Source: Atopobium sp. oral taxon 416
GTDB taxonomy: Bacteria > Actinomycetota > Coriobacteriia > Coriobacteriales > Atopobiaceae
DNA: 64,000 nucleotides
Assembly: GCF_018128285.1 (NCBI RefSeq)
Contig: NZ_CP072380.1
Location: 806,001-870,000, forward strand
Reading direction: 5' to 3'
Each line of letters starts with the position of its first letter. Within the stretch, counting starts at the first letter, position 1. The notes under the pieces are model-generated. The model was not told where the DNA came from. It made no database searches and saw nothing but the letters and a program-made list of their open reading frames with translations. The position numbers were made by a program, and so were the translations under genes. Below are positions 18,639-27,829 of the stretch, piece after piece.

Positions 18639-19280
18639 ATGATAAAGCCGGATACGCCCGCATGCGTCCTCTTCGATTTCGACGGCGTCTGTGCCGATAC
18701 CGAGAGGTATGGCATAGAGCTTGACAGGGAAGTGTATGAGCTTTACGGCATCAACCCCACGAGAGAGGAGATGCAGTCGCTGGTCGGCACGACCGGGCTC
18801 GAGTCTATCCCGGCACTCTTCAGGAAATATGGCCTCACAGTCACGGCGCAGGAGTTCTTTGCAAAGAGACGCGACAATACCTGCATCTACCGCGATTTCC
18901 CGCTCGAGGCAGAGCCTGGCCTCATAGGAGTCCTGGCAGATCTCCGTGCCCGCTGCATACCGATTGGCCTCGTCTCCACGACGGCTGCCTCTTCTATCTT
19001 CTTTGCGCTCGATCGGCTCCACTTGGCATCTTCCTTTGATGTCATTGTCACAGGAGATATGTGCGAGCGGCACAAGCCAGAGCCCGACCCCTACCTTCTG
19101 GCGCTCAGGCTCTTGAACAAGGATGCGAAAGACTCCATTGCTGTCGAGGATTCTCCCGTTGGTATTCATGCTGCCAAGGCAGCAGGGCTCTATGTGATGG
19201 GGTATCGAGGTGCGAGCATCAAGCAGGATACCTCCGAGGCAGACGAGCAGCTCGAAGGATTTGTTGCGTTTCGCGTGTAG
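18639..19280 (+). CDS. HAD-family hydrolase, beta-phosphoglucomutase-like
   Basis: A complete 213-residue HAD subfamily IA phosphatase or phosphoglucomutase-like enzyme. Motif I FDFDGVCADTE carries the nucleophile Asp, motif II is LVSTTAAS, the Lys is in RHKPEPDPY, and motif IV is VEDSPVGI. The cap is the alpha-helical type C1. The start at 18639 follows AGGAGAGAGG. Substrate cannot be assigned. It stands alone, 37 bases after the broken DUF3825 gene. Confidence 0.85.
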   Translation: MIKPDTPACVLFDFDGVCADTERYGIELDREVYELYGINPTREEMQSLVGTTGLESIPALFRKYGLTVTAQEFFAKRRDNTCIYRDFPLEAEPGLIGVLADLRARCIPIGLVSTTAASSIFFALDRLHLASSFDVIVTGDMCERHKPEPDPYLLALRLLNKDAKDSIAVEDSPVGIHAAKAAGLYVMGYRGASIKQDTSEADEQLEGFVAFRV

Positions 19281-19390
19281 TGCTCCATTTCTTTCAGGTT
19301 CAGCTCGCAGGGCATCTGCGTGCAAGTGGAGAAGCGTTTAGGGTATGAGTCCTATTGAACGATGTTGGTTTTCTCTTTGAGGAGGTATCC

Positions 19391-19921
19391 ATGGAAGATG
19401 TGCTTGAAGCGATTCATAACCGCCGCAGTGTCCGTGCCTATGAGGATAAGGCTGTGCCGAAGGACCTTATAGACAAGGTTATCGATGCCGGACTCTGGGC
19501 ACCGAGCGGCATGGGCAGGCAGTCTGCCATCATAGTCGCCGTCACGGACAAGGAGAAGATTGCCTGGCTCTCCGAGCTCAACAGGAAGATCGGCGGCTGG
19601 AAAGAGGGGTTTGACCCCTTCTATGGAGCGCCGGTCGTGCTTCTGGTCCTTGGCAAGAAGGACATGCCGACCTATGTCTGCGATGGTTCTCTCATGATCG
19701 GGACCATGGGGCTTGCTGCTGAGGGCTTGGGCCTTGGCAGTTGCTGGATCCACCGCGCCAAGGAAGAGTCGGAAATGCCTGAAGTCCAGGAGTGGCTCTC
19801 TTCGCTCGGCGTGCCAGAAGGTTATGAGGGGGTAGGACATCTGATCCTCGGCTATCCCGTGAAGGACAAGGTGTCTGCTCCGCAGACACACAAGGACAGC
19901 CGCGTGTTCTGGGCAGAGTAG
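19391..19921 (+). CDS. Nitroreductase family protein (FMN-dependent)
   Basis: A 176-residue FMN oxidoreductase. MEDVLEAIHNRRSVRAYEDK contains the FMN-binding RRS motif, APSGMGRQS forms the second FMN loop, and GLGSCWIHRAKE lies near residue 115. The start at 19391 is chosen because GAGGAGGT precedes it by 6 bases; an upstream in-frame ATG gives an unnatural extension. The small size fits the NfnB/YdjA-like group that reduces quinones or nitro compounds. It ends before a clear terminator. Confidence 0.88.
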   Translation: MEDVLEAIHNRRSVRAYEDKAVPKDLIDKVIDAGLWAPSGMGRQSAIIVAVTDKEKIAWLSELNRKIGGWKEGFDPFYGAPVVLLVLGKKDMPTYVCDGSLMIGTMGLAAEGLGLGSCWIHRAKEESEMPEVQEWLSSLGVPEGYEGVGHLILGYPVKDKVSAPQTHKDSRVFWAE

Positions 19922-19943
19922 CCACAAGCTGCATCAGTATGAG

Positions 19944-19980
19944 TTCGGGCTCTGCATTCTTGCGGGGTCCGGATTTTTTT
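19944..19980 (+). terminator. Rho-independent terminator after the nitroreductase gene
   Basis: TTCGGGCTCTGC (19944-19955), loop ATTCTT, GCGGGGTCCGGA (19962-19973) form a 12-bp stem including G-U pairs, followed by seven T. Confidence 0.8.
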
Positions 19981-19993
19981 CTGTGCCGCAAAG

Positions 19994-20350
19994 CTATCTG
20001 TTCTCGAGGCACCAGCGGACGATGCTGCAGACAAGCTTCCCATGGATGTCGCTATACGGCACTTAGAGCGTACCTTTCGATGTCTTGAGACCGGCAGCCG
20101 ATATCTCGTTTGCAAAATGTTCGAGCGCCTCAGGTCTTGGATAGATGCCGATATGCTTCTTCCAAGCAGCGAGCTGGATGATGATCCTGCCGTCCACCTT
20201 GTATGTCGGCATGCTCCAGGAGATGCAGGTTTCAGAGCCTGGCAGGTATATTTCGATGCCAGAGCAGAGGCTTTTGAATGCTGTCTGCTACTTTGGAGCC
20301 AAAGCCTCGATATACGTGTTGACGCTTTCGGTCCTGCCGCTGTCTGCCAT
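19994..20350 (-). pseudogene. DUF1801 (YdhG-like) protein with two in-frame stops
   Basis: From ATG 20350 the frame reads MADSGRTESVNTYIEALAPK, TAG, QTAFKSLCSGIEIYLPGSET, CISWSMPTYKVDG, HIGIYPRPEALEHF, LKTSKGTL, TAA, VPYSDIHGKLVCSIVRW and ends at 19994. The frame is constant over 119 codons; only the two stop codons interrupt it. The second stop sits where the family has Gln (KGTLQ.P), so CAA to TAA fits. DUF1801 proteins are small iron-chaperone-like proteins of unsettled function. Confidence 0.75.
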
Positions 20351-20368
20351 GCTGCTCCTATCTCCGGT

Positions 20369-20428
20369 GGGTGGTAACGCAAGTCCGTACCGAGCATCAC
20401 CGTTTGGTACGGATTTGCGTTACCACCC
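20369..20428. repeat. Long near-perfect inverted repeat (23-bp stem)
   Basis: Positions 20369-20391 pair with 20406-20428 in 22 of 23 Watson-Crick pairs (the other is G-U), with a 14-base loop. The core is GGTAACGCAA / TTGCGTTACC. It lies 19 bases upstream of the DUF1801 start and directly before an IS110 remnant. There is no U-run. Confidence 0.6.
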
Positions 20429-20429
20429 C

Positions 20430-21150
20430 ATTACAATGAGAGATCTCCTCTTGGGGACTTCTTCGAGCTTTGGGGTTTTCGACAATGAAGTGCCTGCGGA
20501 TTCCCTAACCTTGTAGATGGCCCTGAAAGGGGCTGCTGGCCGACCTTCCCCGGATAGCCGTGTACCCCTGTCTCTTGCGAAGGCCCGGGGGGTGTTGCTG
20601 CTAAGGGATGGTGGTCTGTCTGAGAACGGCTGATAGGGATGTGCCACACGATAAGCAGGGCAGTGTGGATGTCGTCCCTCAGACACGCGGGACAGTAAGG
20701 AAAGTACCATCATGGAACACAAGCAGAAAGACTGGTTCGGGCCGCAGCGCTTCTATCTCGGGATAGATGTCAGGAGGCCATTCCTCCGGGCAGTGGGCCT
20801 GAAACCGGGTGGCACCATCGCGATCAGCTACAGGCAGGACAGGTGCCAGGAGAACATCGAGGCTCTGCTCGACGAGGCGGAAGAGGGCGCCCTGGTCAAT
20901 TGTGGACCAGAAGAACAACATAGGCTCGCTTATCGTGTACAGGTGGCGCGCGAAAAGGATCGATGTCGGATACCTTCCGGGGAAGTCCATGAAGCATGCC
21001 CGGGAGATGTTTCCCCGGGACGGCGAAGAGTGACCGAACAGATACCGAGGCCATCGCGCAGGCGGGGATCGGGATCAGGACGGCCATCAGGCCCATAGCC
21101 GAGACCGACGAGCTGGACGCCTGCGTCTCGCTGGTTGACCTGTATCGTTT
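20430..21150 (+). mobile_element. IS110-family element, left non-coding end and N-terminal transposase fragment
   Basis: The coding part starts at ATG 20712: FYLGIDVRRPFLRAVGLKPG, EALLDEAEEGALV, then a frameshift to VDQKNNIGSLIVYRWRAK, VGYLPGKSMKHAREMFP and another to DRTDTEAIAQAGIGIRTAI. This is the DEDD RuvC-like domain of IS110 transposases (GxD...D.K/R.D motifs). The Tnp20 half is absent. About 280 non-coding bases precede it; in IS110 elements this end encodes the bridge RNA, so a relic may be here. The following 21151-21412 holds nothing I can assign. Confidence 0.7.
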
Positions 21151-21412
21151 TTTCAGACAGTGCAGCTTGAGGAATTATGAGGCTCCTCTTAACTGCAAGA
21201 CAAGCCGACCGAAAAGACTACAGGTGGCAAACAATCTTGCTACCAAATACAGCGATGAGTAGCGCCTGAAAACAGCTGAGTGTGCTATCTCCACCGGCAA
21301 GCCTAAAAGCCACCTTACCACCGAGTTAGGGCTAAAGTCCCAAAACACAGATCCGCTGGGTAAAAGATCGTAGAGATAGGCTATCAGCTGCTTAAGCGCA
21401 GCGAGGCTAACG

Positions 21413-21505
21413 AGGCAGATTGTCAAGCTGAATGCAACATCTCCCTAAAGACTTCGTTGGCTGTCCTGTATTTCAGGACCTTCCTCGCTCTGTCACAGAT
21501 CAGCT
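21413..21505 (-). mobile_element. IS30-like terminal fragment
   Basis: CAGATTGTCAAGCTGAATGC and what follows to GATCAGCTC match the IS30-like end at 49718-49810 and, reversed, 24960-25056. The match stops at about 21505, where DUF979 coding sequence begins. The element has therefore cut the 5' part of that gene. Confidence 0.7.
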
Positions 21506-22072
21506 CCCTGTTGGTATCACGGTCGGCGTCTTTGTCGGCATAATCGTCCTGCACTTCATGCGGCCGAAGCAGAACACGATGAGGGTTTATCTCGAGAACT
21601 CCCGCCGCATGCTCGATATCGTGGGTAAGCTTATCGTGCTCCTGACGCTTCTTGCCATCCTGGGCTCCGTCTTCATAGCCACAGGCATCGGCACCGTCAT
21701 CTCCGATATCGTGGGCGCCATCATCCCGCAGGGTAACATGGTCGTCGGTATCGTTGTCTACTGCGTCGGCATGGCCCTCTTCACGGTGATCATGGGCAAT
21801 GCCTTTGCTGCCATCACGGTCATGACGGTCGGCATTGGGGCTCCATTCGCGATGCCCCTCGGTGTAGATCCTGTCATTGTCGGCTCCCTCGCCCTTACAC
21901 CTGCGGCTACTGTGGCACGCTCATGACGCCAATGGCAGCCAACTTCAACATCGTCCCTGTCGCAATCCTCGAGATGGACGACGAGTACGGTGCCATCAAG
22001 AAGCAGATCGTCCCCGCCCTCATCATGCTTGCCTTCCAGATTCTCCTCATGATCTGCCTCGTCGCGCTGTAG
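21506..22072 (+). pseudogene. DUF979 membrane protein, 5'-truncated and frameshifted
   Basis: The segment carries the C-terminal half of a DUF979 integral membrane protein: hydrophobic helices around LIVLLTLLAILGSVFIATGI, GNMVVGIVVYCVGMALF and GNAFAAITVMTVGIGAPFA. After SLALTP one base is missing near 21900 and the frame continues GYCGTLMTPMAANFNIVPV to the TAG at 22070. DUF969 and DUF979 genes are classically next to pcp, as here, and are thought to form a transporter for the pyroglutamate-peptide pathway. The N-terminal half and any DUF969 gene were lost to insertion. Confidence 0.75.
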
Positions 22073-22149
22073 CTGGGTAGAGACCATCTAGACGTATACA
22101 ACGAGAGCCTGCCTTCGGGCAGGCTCTTCTGGGAGAGAGAAGGATTGCT

Positions 22150-22797
22150 ATGAAGAAGATTCTCGTGACTGGCTTCCAGCCGTTCGGCAGTGAGACCATG
22201 AACCCGGCCTGGGAGGCTGTTCGCAGGCTTCCCGACACGATTGCCGGCGCCTCCGTCACGAAGGTCGAAATCCCGGTTGTCTTTGGCAAGGGACCCGAGG
22301 CTGTGGACAAGGCAATTGACGAGGTCCAGCCGAACCTCGTGCTCTGCGTCGGCCAGGCAGGTGGCCGCGCGAAGATCACGCCTGAGTTTGTCGGTATCAA
22401 CTACGCTGATGCCCGCATTCCGGACAACGACGGCAACCAGCCGGTGGCAGAGAAGATCTCGGCTGATGGCCCCGATGCCTACTTCGCGACGCTTCCCGTC
22501 AAGTCAATGGTCCAGGCCATGACCGGAGCAGGCATCCCGGCAGAGGTCTCCTATACGGCCGGCACCTACGTCTGCAACGACGTGATGTATTCGTTGCTGC
22601 ACACGCTGGCAACGAAGCATCCGGGCGTCCGTGGTGGCTTCCTCCATGTCCCGTATGCGACGGAGCAGGCCTGCCATCTGCCATCCTTGACGCCGAGCAT
22701 GTCGCTCGATATGATGACGCGCGGCATCGAGCTCGGACTCGCAGCTGCCGTCGAGCACGAGGATGATGTGAAGACGGCTACGGGTACAACGCACTAG
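22150..22797 (+). CDS. pcp: Pyroglutamyl-peptidase I
   Basis: A cytoplasmic cysteine peptidase (family C15) that removes N-terminal pyroglutamate. The 215-residue protein starts MKKILVTGFQPFGSETMNPA. The catalytic triad is visible: Glu in AGGRAKITPEFVGINYA, Cys in AGTYVCNDVMY, His in GGFLHVPY. The start has GAGAGAAGGA nearby. It lies 77 bases after the DUF979 remnant, preserving the usual DUF969-DUF979-pcp order. Intact, although its presumed transporter partner is broken. Confidence 0.95.
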   Translation: MKKILVTGFQPFGSETMNPAWEAVRRLPDTIAGASVTKVEIPVVFGKGPEAVDKAIDEVQPNLVLCVGQAGGRAKITPEFVGINYADARIPDNDGNQPVAEKISADGPDAYFATLPVKSMVQAMTGAGIPAEVSYTAGTYVCNDVMYSLLHTLATKHPGVRGGFLHVPYATEQACHLPSLTPSMSLDMMTRGIELGLAAAVEHEDDVKTATGTTH

Positions 22798-23020
22798 CAC
22801 CTCATCTGTGGAGCATCTGTGGGAAGCCCCGGAGATTCGCTCTTCCGGAGCCTCCTTCGTCTTCCGGGCTCTGCATCACCCCTGCTCAGAGCTTCAAACA
22901 GACAGCTGTCTCGTCTGGGACAGGCGTCCCAATCATGGGAGATGGGCAAGGGATTGCACATGCATCAGGTAGAATGAATTTGAAAAATCCATCTGACAAG
23001 AGACTCTCCAGGAGGCTGCT

Positions 23021-23785
23021 GTGGGCTATACGGAACGCGAGCATTGGTGCCAGCGCGATGACAAGAAGATCTACGGGAAGCTCTTCCTACCGGATGGCTG
23101 GGATGACGGAAGGCCGCGCGCTACTGCCATCTTTGCCCATGGGCTCTCGACGAACCATGGGGACATGGAGCCGTATGCAAGGTGTGCCGCCGAGCGGGGC
23201 ATGGTGACGTATGTCTTCGACTTCTGCGGTGGTGGCAGCTACTCAAGGAGCAGCTGGCAGGACAATATGTCGCTCTTCACGGAGCAGCATGACCTCGAGG
23301 CGGTTGCCTGGGAGCTCTCGCGGGAGTCCTATGTGGACGAGCACAACCTCTTCCTCTGTGGCGCCTCCTTGGGTGCCACGATCGCGCTCATGGCAGCGAG
23401 GGCGAACGTACAGCTCGTGAAGGGTTGCCTTCTGCTCTATCCTGCCTTCAACCTGTACGATGCGGTGCACAGTGCCTGTGCGCGGAGGGAGGATCTGCCT
23501 GAGCGCTTCCACGTTATGAGCATGGATGTGTCAGGAGATTTCCTGCGCTCCTGCTGGGACTACGACTTCTTCGAGCACATCCCGGCCTTTCCGCAGGATG
23601 TGATCATCTTCCATGGGGACGCAGATCAGGTCGTGCCGCTCTCGTACTCCCAGCGCGCCCAGTCGCTCTTCCCGCACTGTGAGCTCCATGTGATTCCGGG
23701 CGGCGGCCATGGTTTCGTCGACCCCTACTACTGGCAGGTCGTGAACGAGGCAGCGGAGTGGCTCCGCGCCCATATCTGGCGCTAG
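23021..23785 (+). CDS. Alpha/beta hydrolase (serine esterase/peptidase-like)
   Basis: A 254-residue alpha/beta hydrolase. GTG 23021 is the start: AGGAGG lies 7 bases upstream. The oxyanion region is FAHGLSTN, the nucleophile elbow GASLGAT, the Asp lies in HGDADQVVP and the His in PGGGHGFVDP. It resembles feruloyl-esterase/acylglycerol-lipase-like proteins. The stop TAG is provided by the CTAG at which an IS5-like end is joined (23782-23785), so the native C-terminus may have been a little longer. Confidence 0.85.
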   Translation: MGYTEREHWCQRDDKKIYGKLFLPDGWDDGRPRATAIFAHGLSTNHGDMEPYARCAAERGMVTYVFDFCGGGSYSRSSWQDNMSLFTEQHDLEAVAWELSRESYVDEHNLFLCGASLGATIALMAARANVQLVKGCLLLYPAFNLYDAVHSACARREDLPERFHVMSMDVSGDFLRSCWDYDFFEHIPAFPQDVIIFHGDADQVVPLSYSQRAQSLFPHCELHVIPGGGHGFVDPYYWQVVNEAAEWLRAHIWR

Positions 23786-23970
23786 GGAAACGATGATTAA
23801 TTCGGCTCGATGAAATCGCTGGGGCCGCACGCTGTATGCCACCTGCTCAAAATGTCTCGAACCACACAGTGCCCATATCCACATAGATACCTATATGTCT
23901 TCTGGATATGGTATAGCTACATCCACACATTCCAGCATATCCAAAAGGAAGATATGGACAGATAGATGAG
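23782..23970 (+). mobile_element. IS5-like element, left-end fragment
   Basis: CTAGGGAAACGATGATTAAT followed by about 170 bases matching the left ends of the elements at 26347, 39088, 49560 and 55204. Similarity ends near 23970, where an IS30-like element follows. Confidence 0.75.
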
Positions 23971-23999
23971 CTTTGAAGACCGGCGGATTAGCATCCTGA

Positions 24000-25056
24000 G
24001 TGCAACAGGATAGCCCGCTGAATGGAGGTGTGGCACACTCCGGAAGGCTACGATGTTGGTTGGCTCATCAACGTCGAAAGCTGGAAGGAATGTGCCACTA
24101 CACACATCTTAGCCCTCAGGAGAGGGATTGCATAGCCGAGCTGTGTGGCACAAGGGAAGGCCAATCGGCTATATCGCGGCAGAGATCGGCAAGGACAGCT
24201 CCAGCGTCTGCCACAAGCTCAAGAGGAATGGCCGCTACGGCCGCTTTAGGGCATGTGCTGCCCAAAAGGAGGGCGGATGAGCGCTGCAGGAGATGCAGGG
24301 CGAAAAGGCGGCTTTCAGACCCTGCGCTTACGCAGAAGGTGCGCTTACTCATCATGGACAGACACTGGTCCCTGGAGGAGATAGACGACATCTCAGGCTC
24401 GAGGGTGGCGGCAGGTGCACCGTTGAGCCTGCCGACTACTCTGCAGGCAGGTCCAAGCCATCGCCCTCGACCTGCCGGGATCCGGCCCGCAAGGCCAGGT
24501 GCGGCGCCACCTGCGCAGCAAGAGGCCTAAGATGAGGGGTAAGATCGAGATCTTACACACCGTGGAGGAGAGGCCCAAAAGGCCGATGAGAGGTCTCGTC
24601 TCAGCGAGTGGGCAGACGACACGCTCGTGGCAGCGGGACCTATGTGCCTGCTCGTGCTTGCCGACAGGGCAGTGAGGCTGCTTCTCGCAAAGAGATGCCA
24701 CCACGACAGCGAGAGCGTCTCTAAGGCCGAGGTCGGACTACTACAGGGACGTCCCCTCGAGACGCTCACTTCCGGATAGGGGCAAGCAGTTCACAGGGCA
24801 TGCAGATGTCACAGATGCCCTTTGAAGCGTGCAGTTCTACTTCTGCGACCCCCACCATCTATGGCAGAAGCTAACAGTTAAGAACACTAACGGGCTCCTG
24901 CGCAAGTTCTTCCCCTAAGGGCACCGACTTCAGCAAGGTCACAAACGAGGAGGTGCAGCATGCGGTAGAGCTGATCTGTGACAGGCCGAGGAAGGTCCTG
25001 AAGTACAGGACAGCCAACGAAGTCTTTAAGGAGATGTTACACTCAGCTTGACAATC
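24000..25056 (+). mobile_element. IS30-family transposase remnant, copy 1
   Basis: The reading starts around 24090 with MCHYTHLSPQERDCIAEL, the helix-turn-helix of IS30 transposases, continues with RHWSLEEIDD and ends with NTNGLLRKFFP / GTDF / VTNEEVQHAVELI / YRTANEVFKEMLHSA. Several stops and frameshifts break it, including CCC TAA GGG at 24905-24913, which is shared with the copy at 49714. The right end is TTGACAATCTG near 25056. Confidence 0.75.
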
Positions 25057-25072
25057 TGCCGTCCGAAATATT

Positions 25073-25538
25073 GACACAGGGCGCACATCGCGCAGCGGCT
25101 CGCTGAGATCGTGGAGGCTGCCTTCCGCATGGAGGTGCGCCGCTACAATCCAAGAGAGGATGTAGCTGCGCTTCAAGAAGATGGACACGCTTGAGGAGCT
25201 CTTTGGCGCCTGCGATTTCGTGAGCATCCACGTGCCGCTGGTCGACGAGACGAGAGGCATGGTAGGACACAAGGCCCTTGCCAAGTCTGGCCTTATACTC
25301 ATCAACATGGTACGTGGTGGCATCGTGGACGAGGGGTACTCCTGGATCCTCTTGAGGACGGAATTGTGGCAGGGGCTGGCTTCGATGTCTTCGAAGAGAA
25401 GATTCCCTCAGTATGGGATCCCTGCTCCACCTTGACAACTTCATCGGCACTCTTCACATAGGTGGCAGCACAGAGGAAGCGTTCGGGCGGGTCAGCGAAA
25501 CTGCGGTGGACCACGTCCTGGAGGCGCTTGCAGGCTAA
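25073..25538 (+). pseudogene. D-2-hydroxyacid dehydrogenase (SerA-like), C-terminal fragment
   Basis: Fragment of an NAD-dependent 2-hydroxyacid dehydrogenase: AHIAQRLAEIVEAAFRMEVR, DTLEELFGACDFVSIHVPL, GLILINMVRGGIVDE, then after frame changes DGIVAGAGFDVFEE and the C-terminal DHVLEALAG. At least three frameshifts occur. The 5' part, including the N-terminal lobe, is cut off by the IS30-like element that ends at 25056. Substrate is undeterminable. Confidence 0.75.
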
Positions 25539-25671
25539 GTCGTGTCTCGAGTTGACTCATCGCTATCTGTGGCAGGATGCCATCTTGTCCTCGTTTCTTG
25601 TGGGTATGATAATGCTATGATGCAATATAATGTCACTATGAATTCAACGCAATCAGATGGAGGTGTTCTTT

Positions 25672-25968
25672 ATGGCAACAGTCACTCAGACGACAACGGT
25701 ACGCTTTGACCGGCGTGACAAGGAAGAGGCAACCTCTATTCTCGAGTCCATCGGTCTCAGCTTTAACAGTTACCTCAACCTGGCTGTGAAACAGCTCATC
25801 AACCAGCGGCGGGTTCCCTTCGACCTGGAGCCATCTCCCGCGACACCTAACGAGGAGACGAGGCGGGCTATGGTGGAAGCTGAGGCCAAGGAACTGGGGA
25901 TCATCCCTGATGATTCGCCGGCCTTCTCTGATAGTGCAAGCCTCATGGCCTACCTAGACAGAAAGTAG
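25672..25968 (+). CDS. RelB/DinJ-family antitoxin
   Basis: A 98-residue antitoxin with an N-terminal ribbon-helix-helix (MATVTQTTTVRFDRRDKEEA, then ESIGLSFNSYLNLAVKQLI) and a flexible acidic C-terminus that would wrap the toxin. The start at 25672 follows GGAGGT by 7 bases; the ORF could extend five codons upstream. The toxin gene follows after two bases. The dimer is expected to autorepress the pair. Confidence 0.88.
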   Translation: MATVTQTTTVRFDRRDKEEATSILESIGLSFNSYLNLAVKQLINQRRVPFDLEPSPATPNEETRRAMVEAEAKELGIIPDDSPAFSDSASLMAYLDRK

Positions 25969-25970
25969 CC

Positions 25971-26279
25971 ATGTTCGAAATCAGGGTTGAACATAGGTTC
26001 AAGCTGGACTACCAGAGGGTTATACGGGTCCATCCACAGCTCAAGGCAGACTTTGCCGAAGCTGTGGAAGAGCTCATGCAGACCGGCAGGGTGCCTAAAG
26101 AGTACCGGCCACATGTCTTAGATAATCCGGGCGGTAATTACAACGGCCACATTGACTTCCATCTGTCGGATGGCAAGATCGATGTCATTGTGCTCTACCT
26201 TCCCCATAAGACGAATCCCATCATCCGCCTCGTGCGTATGGGCATGCACGAGGAGCTCTTCCAGGGACCCACACTATGA
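25971..26279 (+). CDS. YafQ/RelE-family mRNA interferase toxin
   Basis: A 102-residue YafQ-like toxin that would cut mRNA on the ribosome. MFEIRVEHRFKLDYQRVIR forms the N-terminal helix. The catalytic region has the pattern HVLDNPGGNYNGHIDFHLSD and the C-terminal RMGMHEELFQ, with His at the places expected for general acid/base catalysis. It starts two bases after the antitoxin stop. About 70 bases downstream an IS5-like element begins. Confidence 0.85.
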   Translation: MFEIRVEHRFKLDYQRVIRVHPQLKADFAEAVEELMQTGRVPKEYRPHVLDNPGGNYNGHIDFHLSDGKIDVIVLYLPHKTNPIIRLVRMGMHEELFQGPTL

Positions 26280-26346
26280 ATTTGGCTGCTGGCACAATCA
26301 GATCTTTACAAGGAAGAAGAATTCTGAGAAGAGTCTTTCTTCGTCG

Positions 26347-27698
26347 CTAGGGAAACGATGATTAATTCGCCTCGATGAGGTAGCTGGGGCCACACGCTGT
26401 ATGACATCGGCTCAAAATGTCTCGAACCACGCAGTGCCCATACCCACATAGATGCCTATCTGTCTTTCTGGATATGGTATAGCTACATCCACGTATTCCT
26501 GCATATCCAAAAGGAAGATATGGGCAGCCAGATGAGCTTTTAGGACCTTAAATCCTAAGGTCCTAGGAAGAAGACCCGGCGAGAGGCATTCCTGGAGCGG
26601 ATGGATACAATCGTTGTGTGGGATAGCTGGATTGTTCTGGTAGATACCAGCTACCACTGACAGGCTCTTGTCAGGCATGTGCGCGCTGCAAAGACGAAGC
26701 TTTAGGATGTAGCCTGCTTTAGGTCATGTTTGCTCTCTTAAGACGAGGGAACTTAAAGATGCTATCCTGGATTACCGCTCCTGGCAGCGCTTCTGTGCAC
26801 GTAGACCTCATGCAAGCGCAGGTACCAGATGCGACGACACTTGCGAAGATGCGCCATAGCCTTAAAGCGAGAGGAGTTCGGCAAGGCTTGTGCTTTGCGC
26901 CTGAACTTAGGACTCGAGAAGGCAGGGATCACGGCGCGGGGCGGCTCTATTGTGGATGCGACCTTCACCTGGGCCTTAAAGCTCCACGAAGAACAAGGAC
27001 CATGCGCGTAACCCTTAAGGCGCACCAGTCCAAGAAAGGGGGGTCCTGGCGTATCGGATACAAGGCGCATAGCGGCGTGGATGCCGCAGGTGGCCTTGTG
27101 CATGCTGTAGAGACGATCGCTGCGAATGTGTCTGACATATCCTGTGGCACATGCACTCGTAAGGGAAGATGACAGGTTCTGCTGCGCAGACTTTAGGCTA
27201 TATAGGTATAGCGAAGCGCCCTTAAGGACGCATAAAGACCCACACCTCTCATCTGTGCGCTAAAGCGTTGCTAAGAAAGCCTTCGACTACAGAGGGCCTT
27301 GCCTGTGCACTCTTGTCCGAGAAGGGTATCGAGTCCAGGAAGGCATCCATCCGCTCAAAGGCAGAAGCACCCTTCCTTATCGTGAAGCGGCGCTTCGGCC
27401 CCTTAAGGAAGCGCTACAGGGGATAGAGAAGACCTCCTGTATGCTCGATGTCTTTCTCGCCCTTGCAAACCTTACCCATTTGCATCTTTTACCGGCAGGC
27501 TGCACCTCCCGGCTCCCAGCGTCGCTTGATCCGTCTTGGAGCCTCCTTGCGGTGCATGGGGCAGGAGGATGTAAGGATAGCGGCTCCTGCACGTGCTGGA
27601 TGAGCATCCTTCCCTGCCTTTCCCGCATACCGGACGCGAAAAGTCGTGTGGTCGGTCCCCTCTGACACGTTATGGGGCATTAATCATCGTTTCCCTAG
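26347..27698 (+). mobile_element. IS5-family element, copy A (dead transposase)
   Basis: Terminal repeats GGAAACGATGATTAAT and ATTAATCATCGTTTCC are flanked by CTAG on both sides (26347-26350 and 27695-27698), matching the YTAR target of IS5. The interior, on the plus strand, codes in fragments: LERMDTIVVWDSW, PDATTLAKMRHSLK, GITARGGSIVDATFT, SSTKNKDHARNP, AHQSKKGGSWRIGYKAHSGV, LVHAVETIAANVSDI. Frames change at ACTTAAAG, GCCTTAAAGC and CCCTTAAGG. Copy B at 39088 has the same breaks. Confidence 0.85.
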
Positions 27699-27829
27699 CG
27701 TTTGCATTGCTTTGCCAATGAAGTGACTGTTGCATCGATATTCTTCAATGAGACACTTCTTCTAATCTTCTTGATATCTGACAGTCAAGTAAATGGGGGC
27801 CGGTTCAGGCTGTCCTGATAGTCCAGGTG

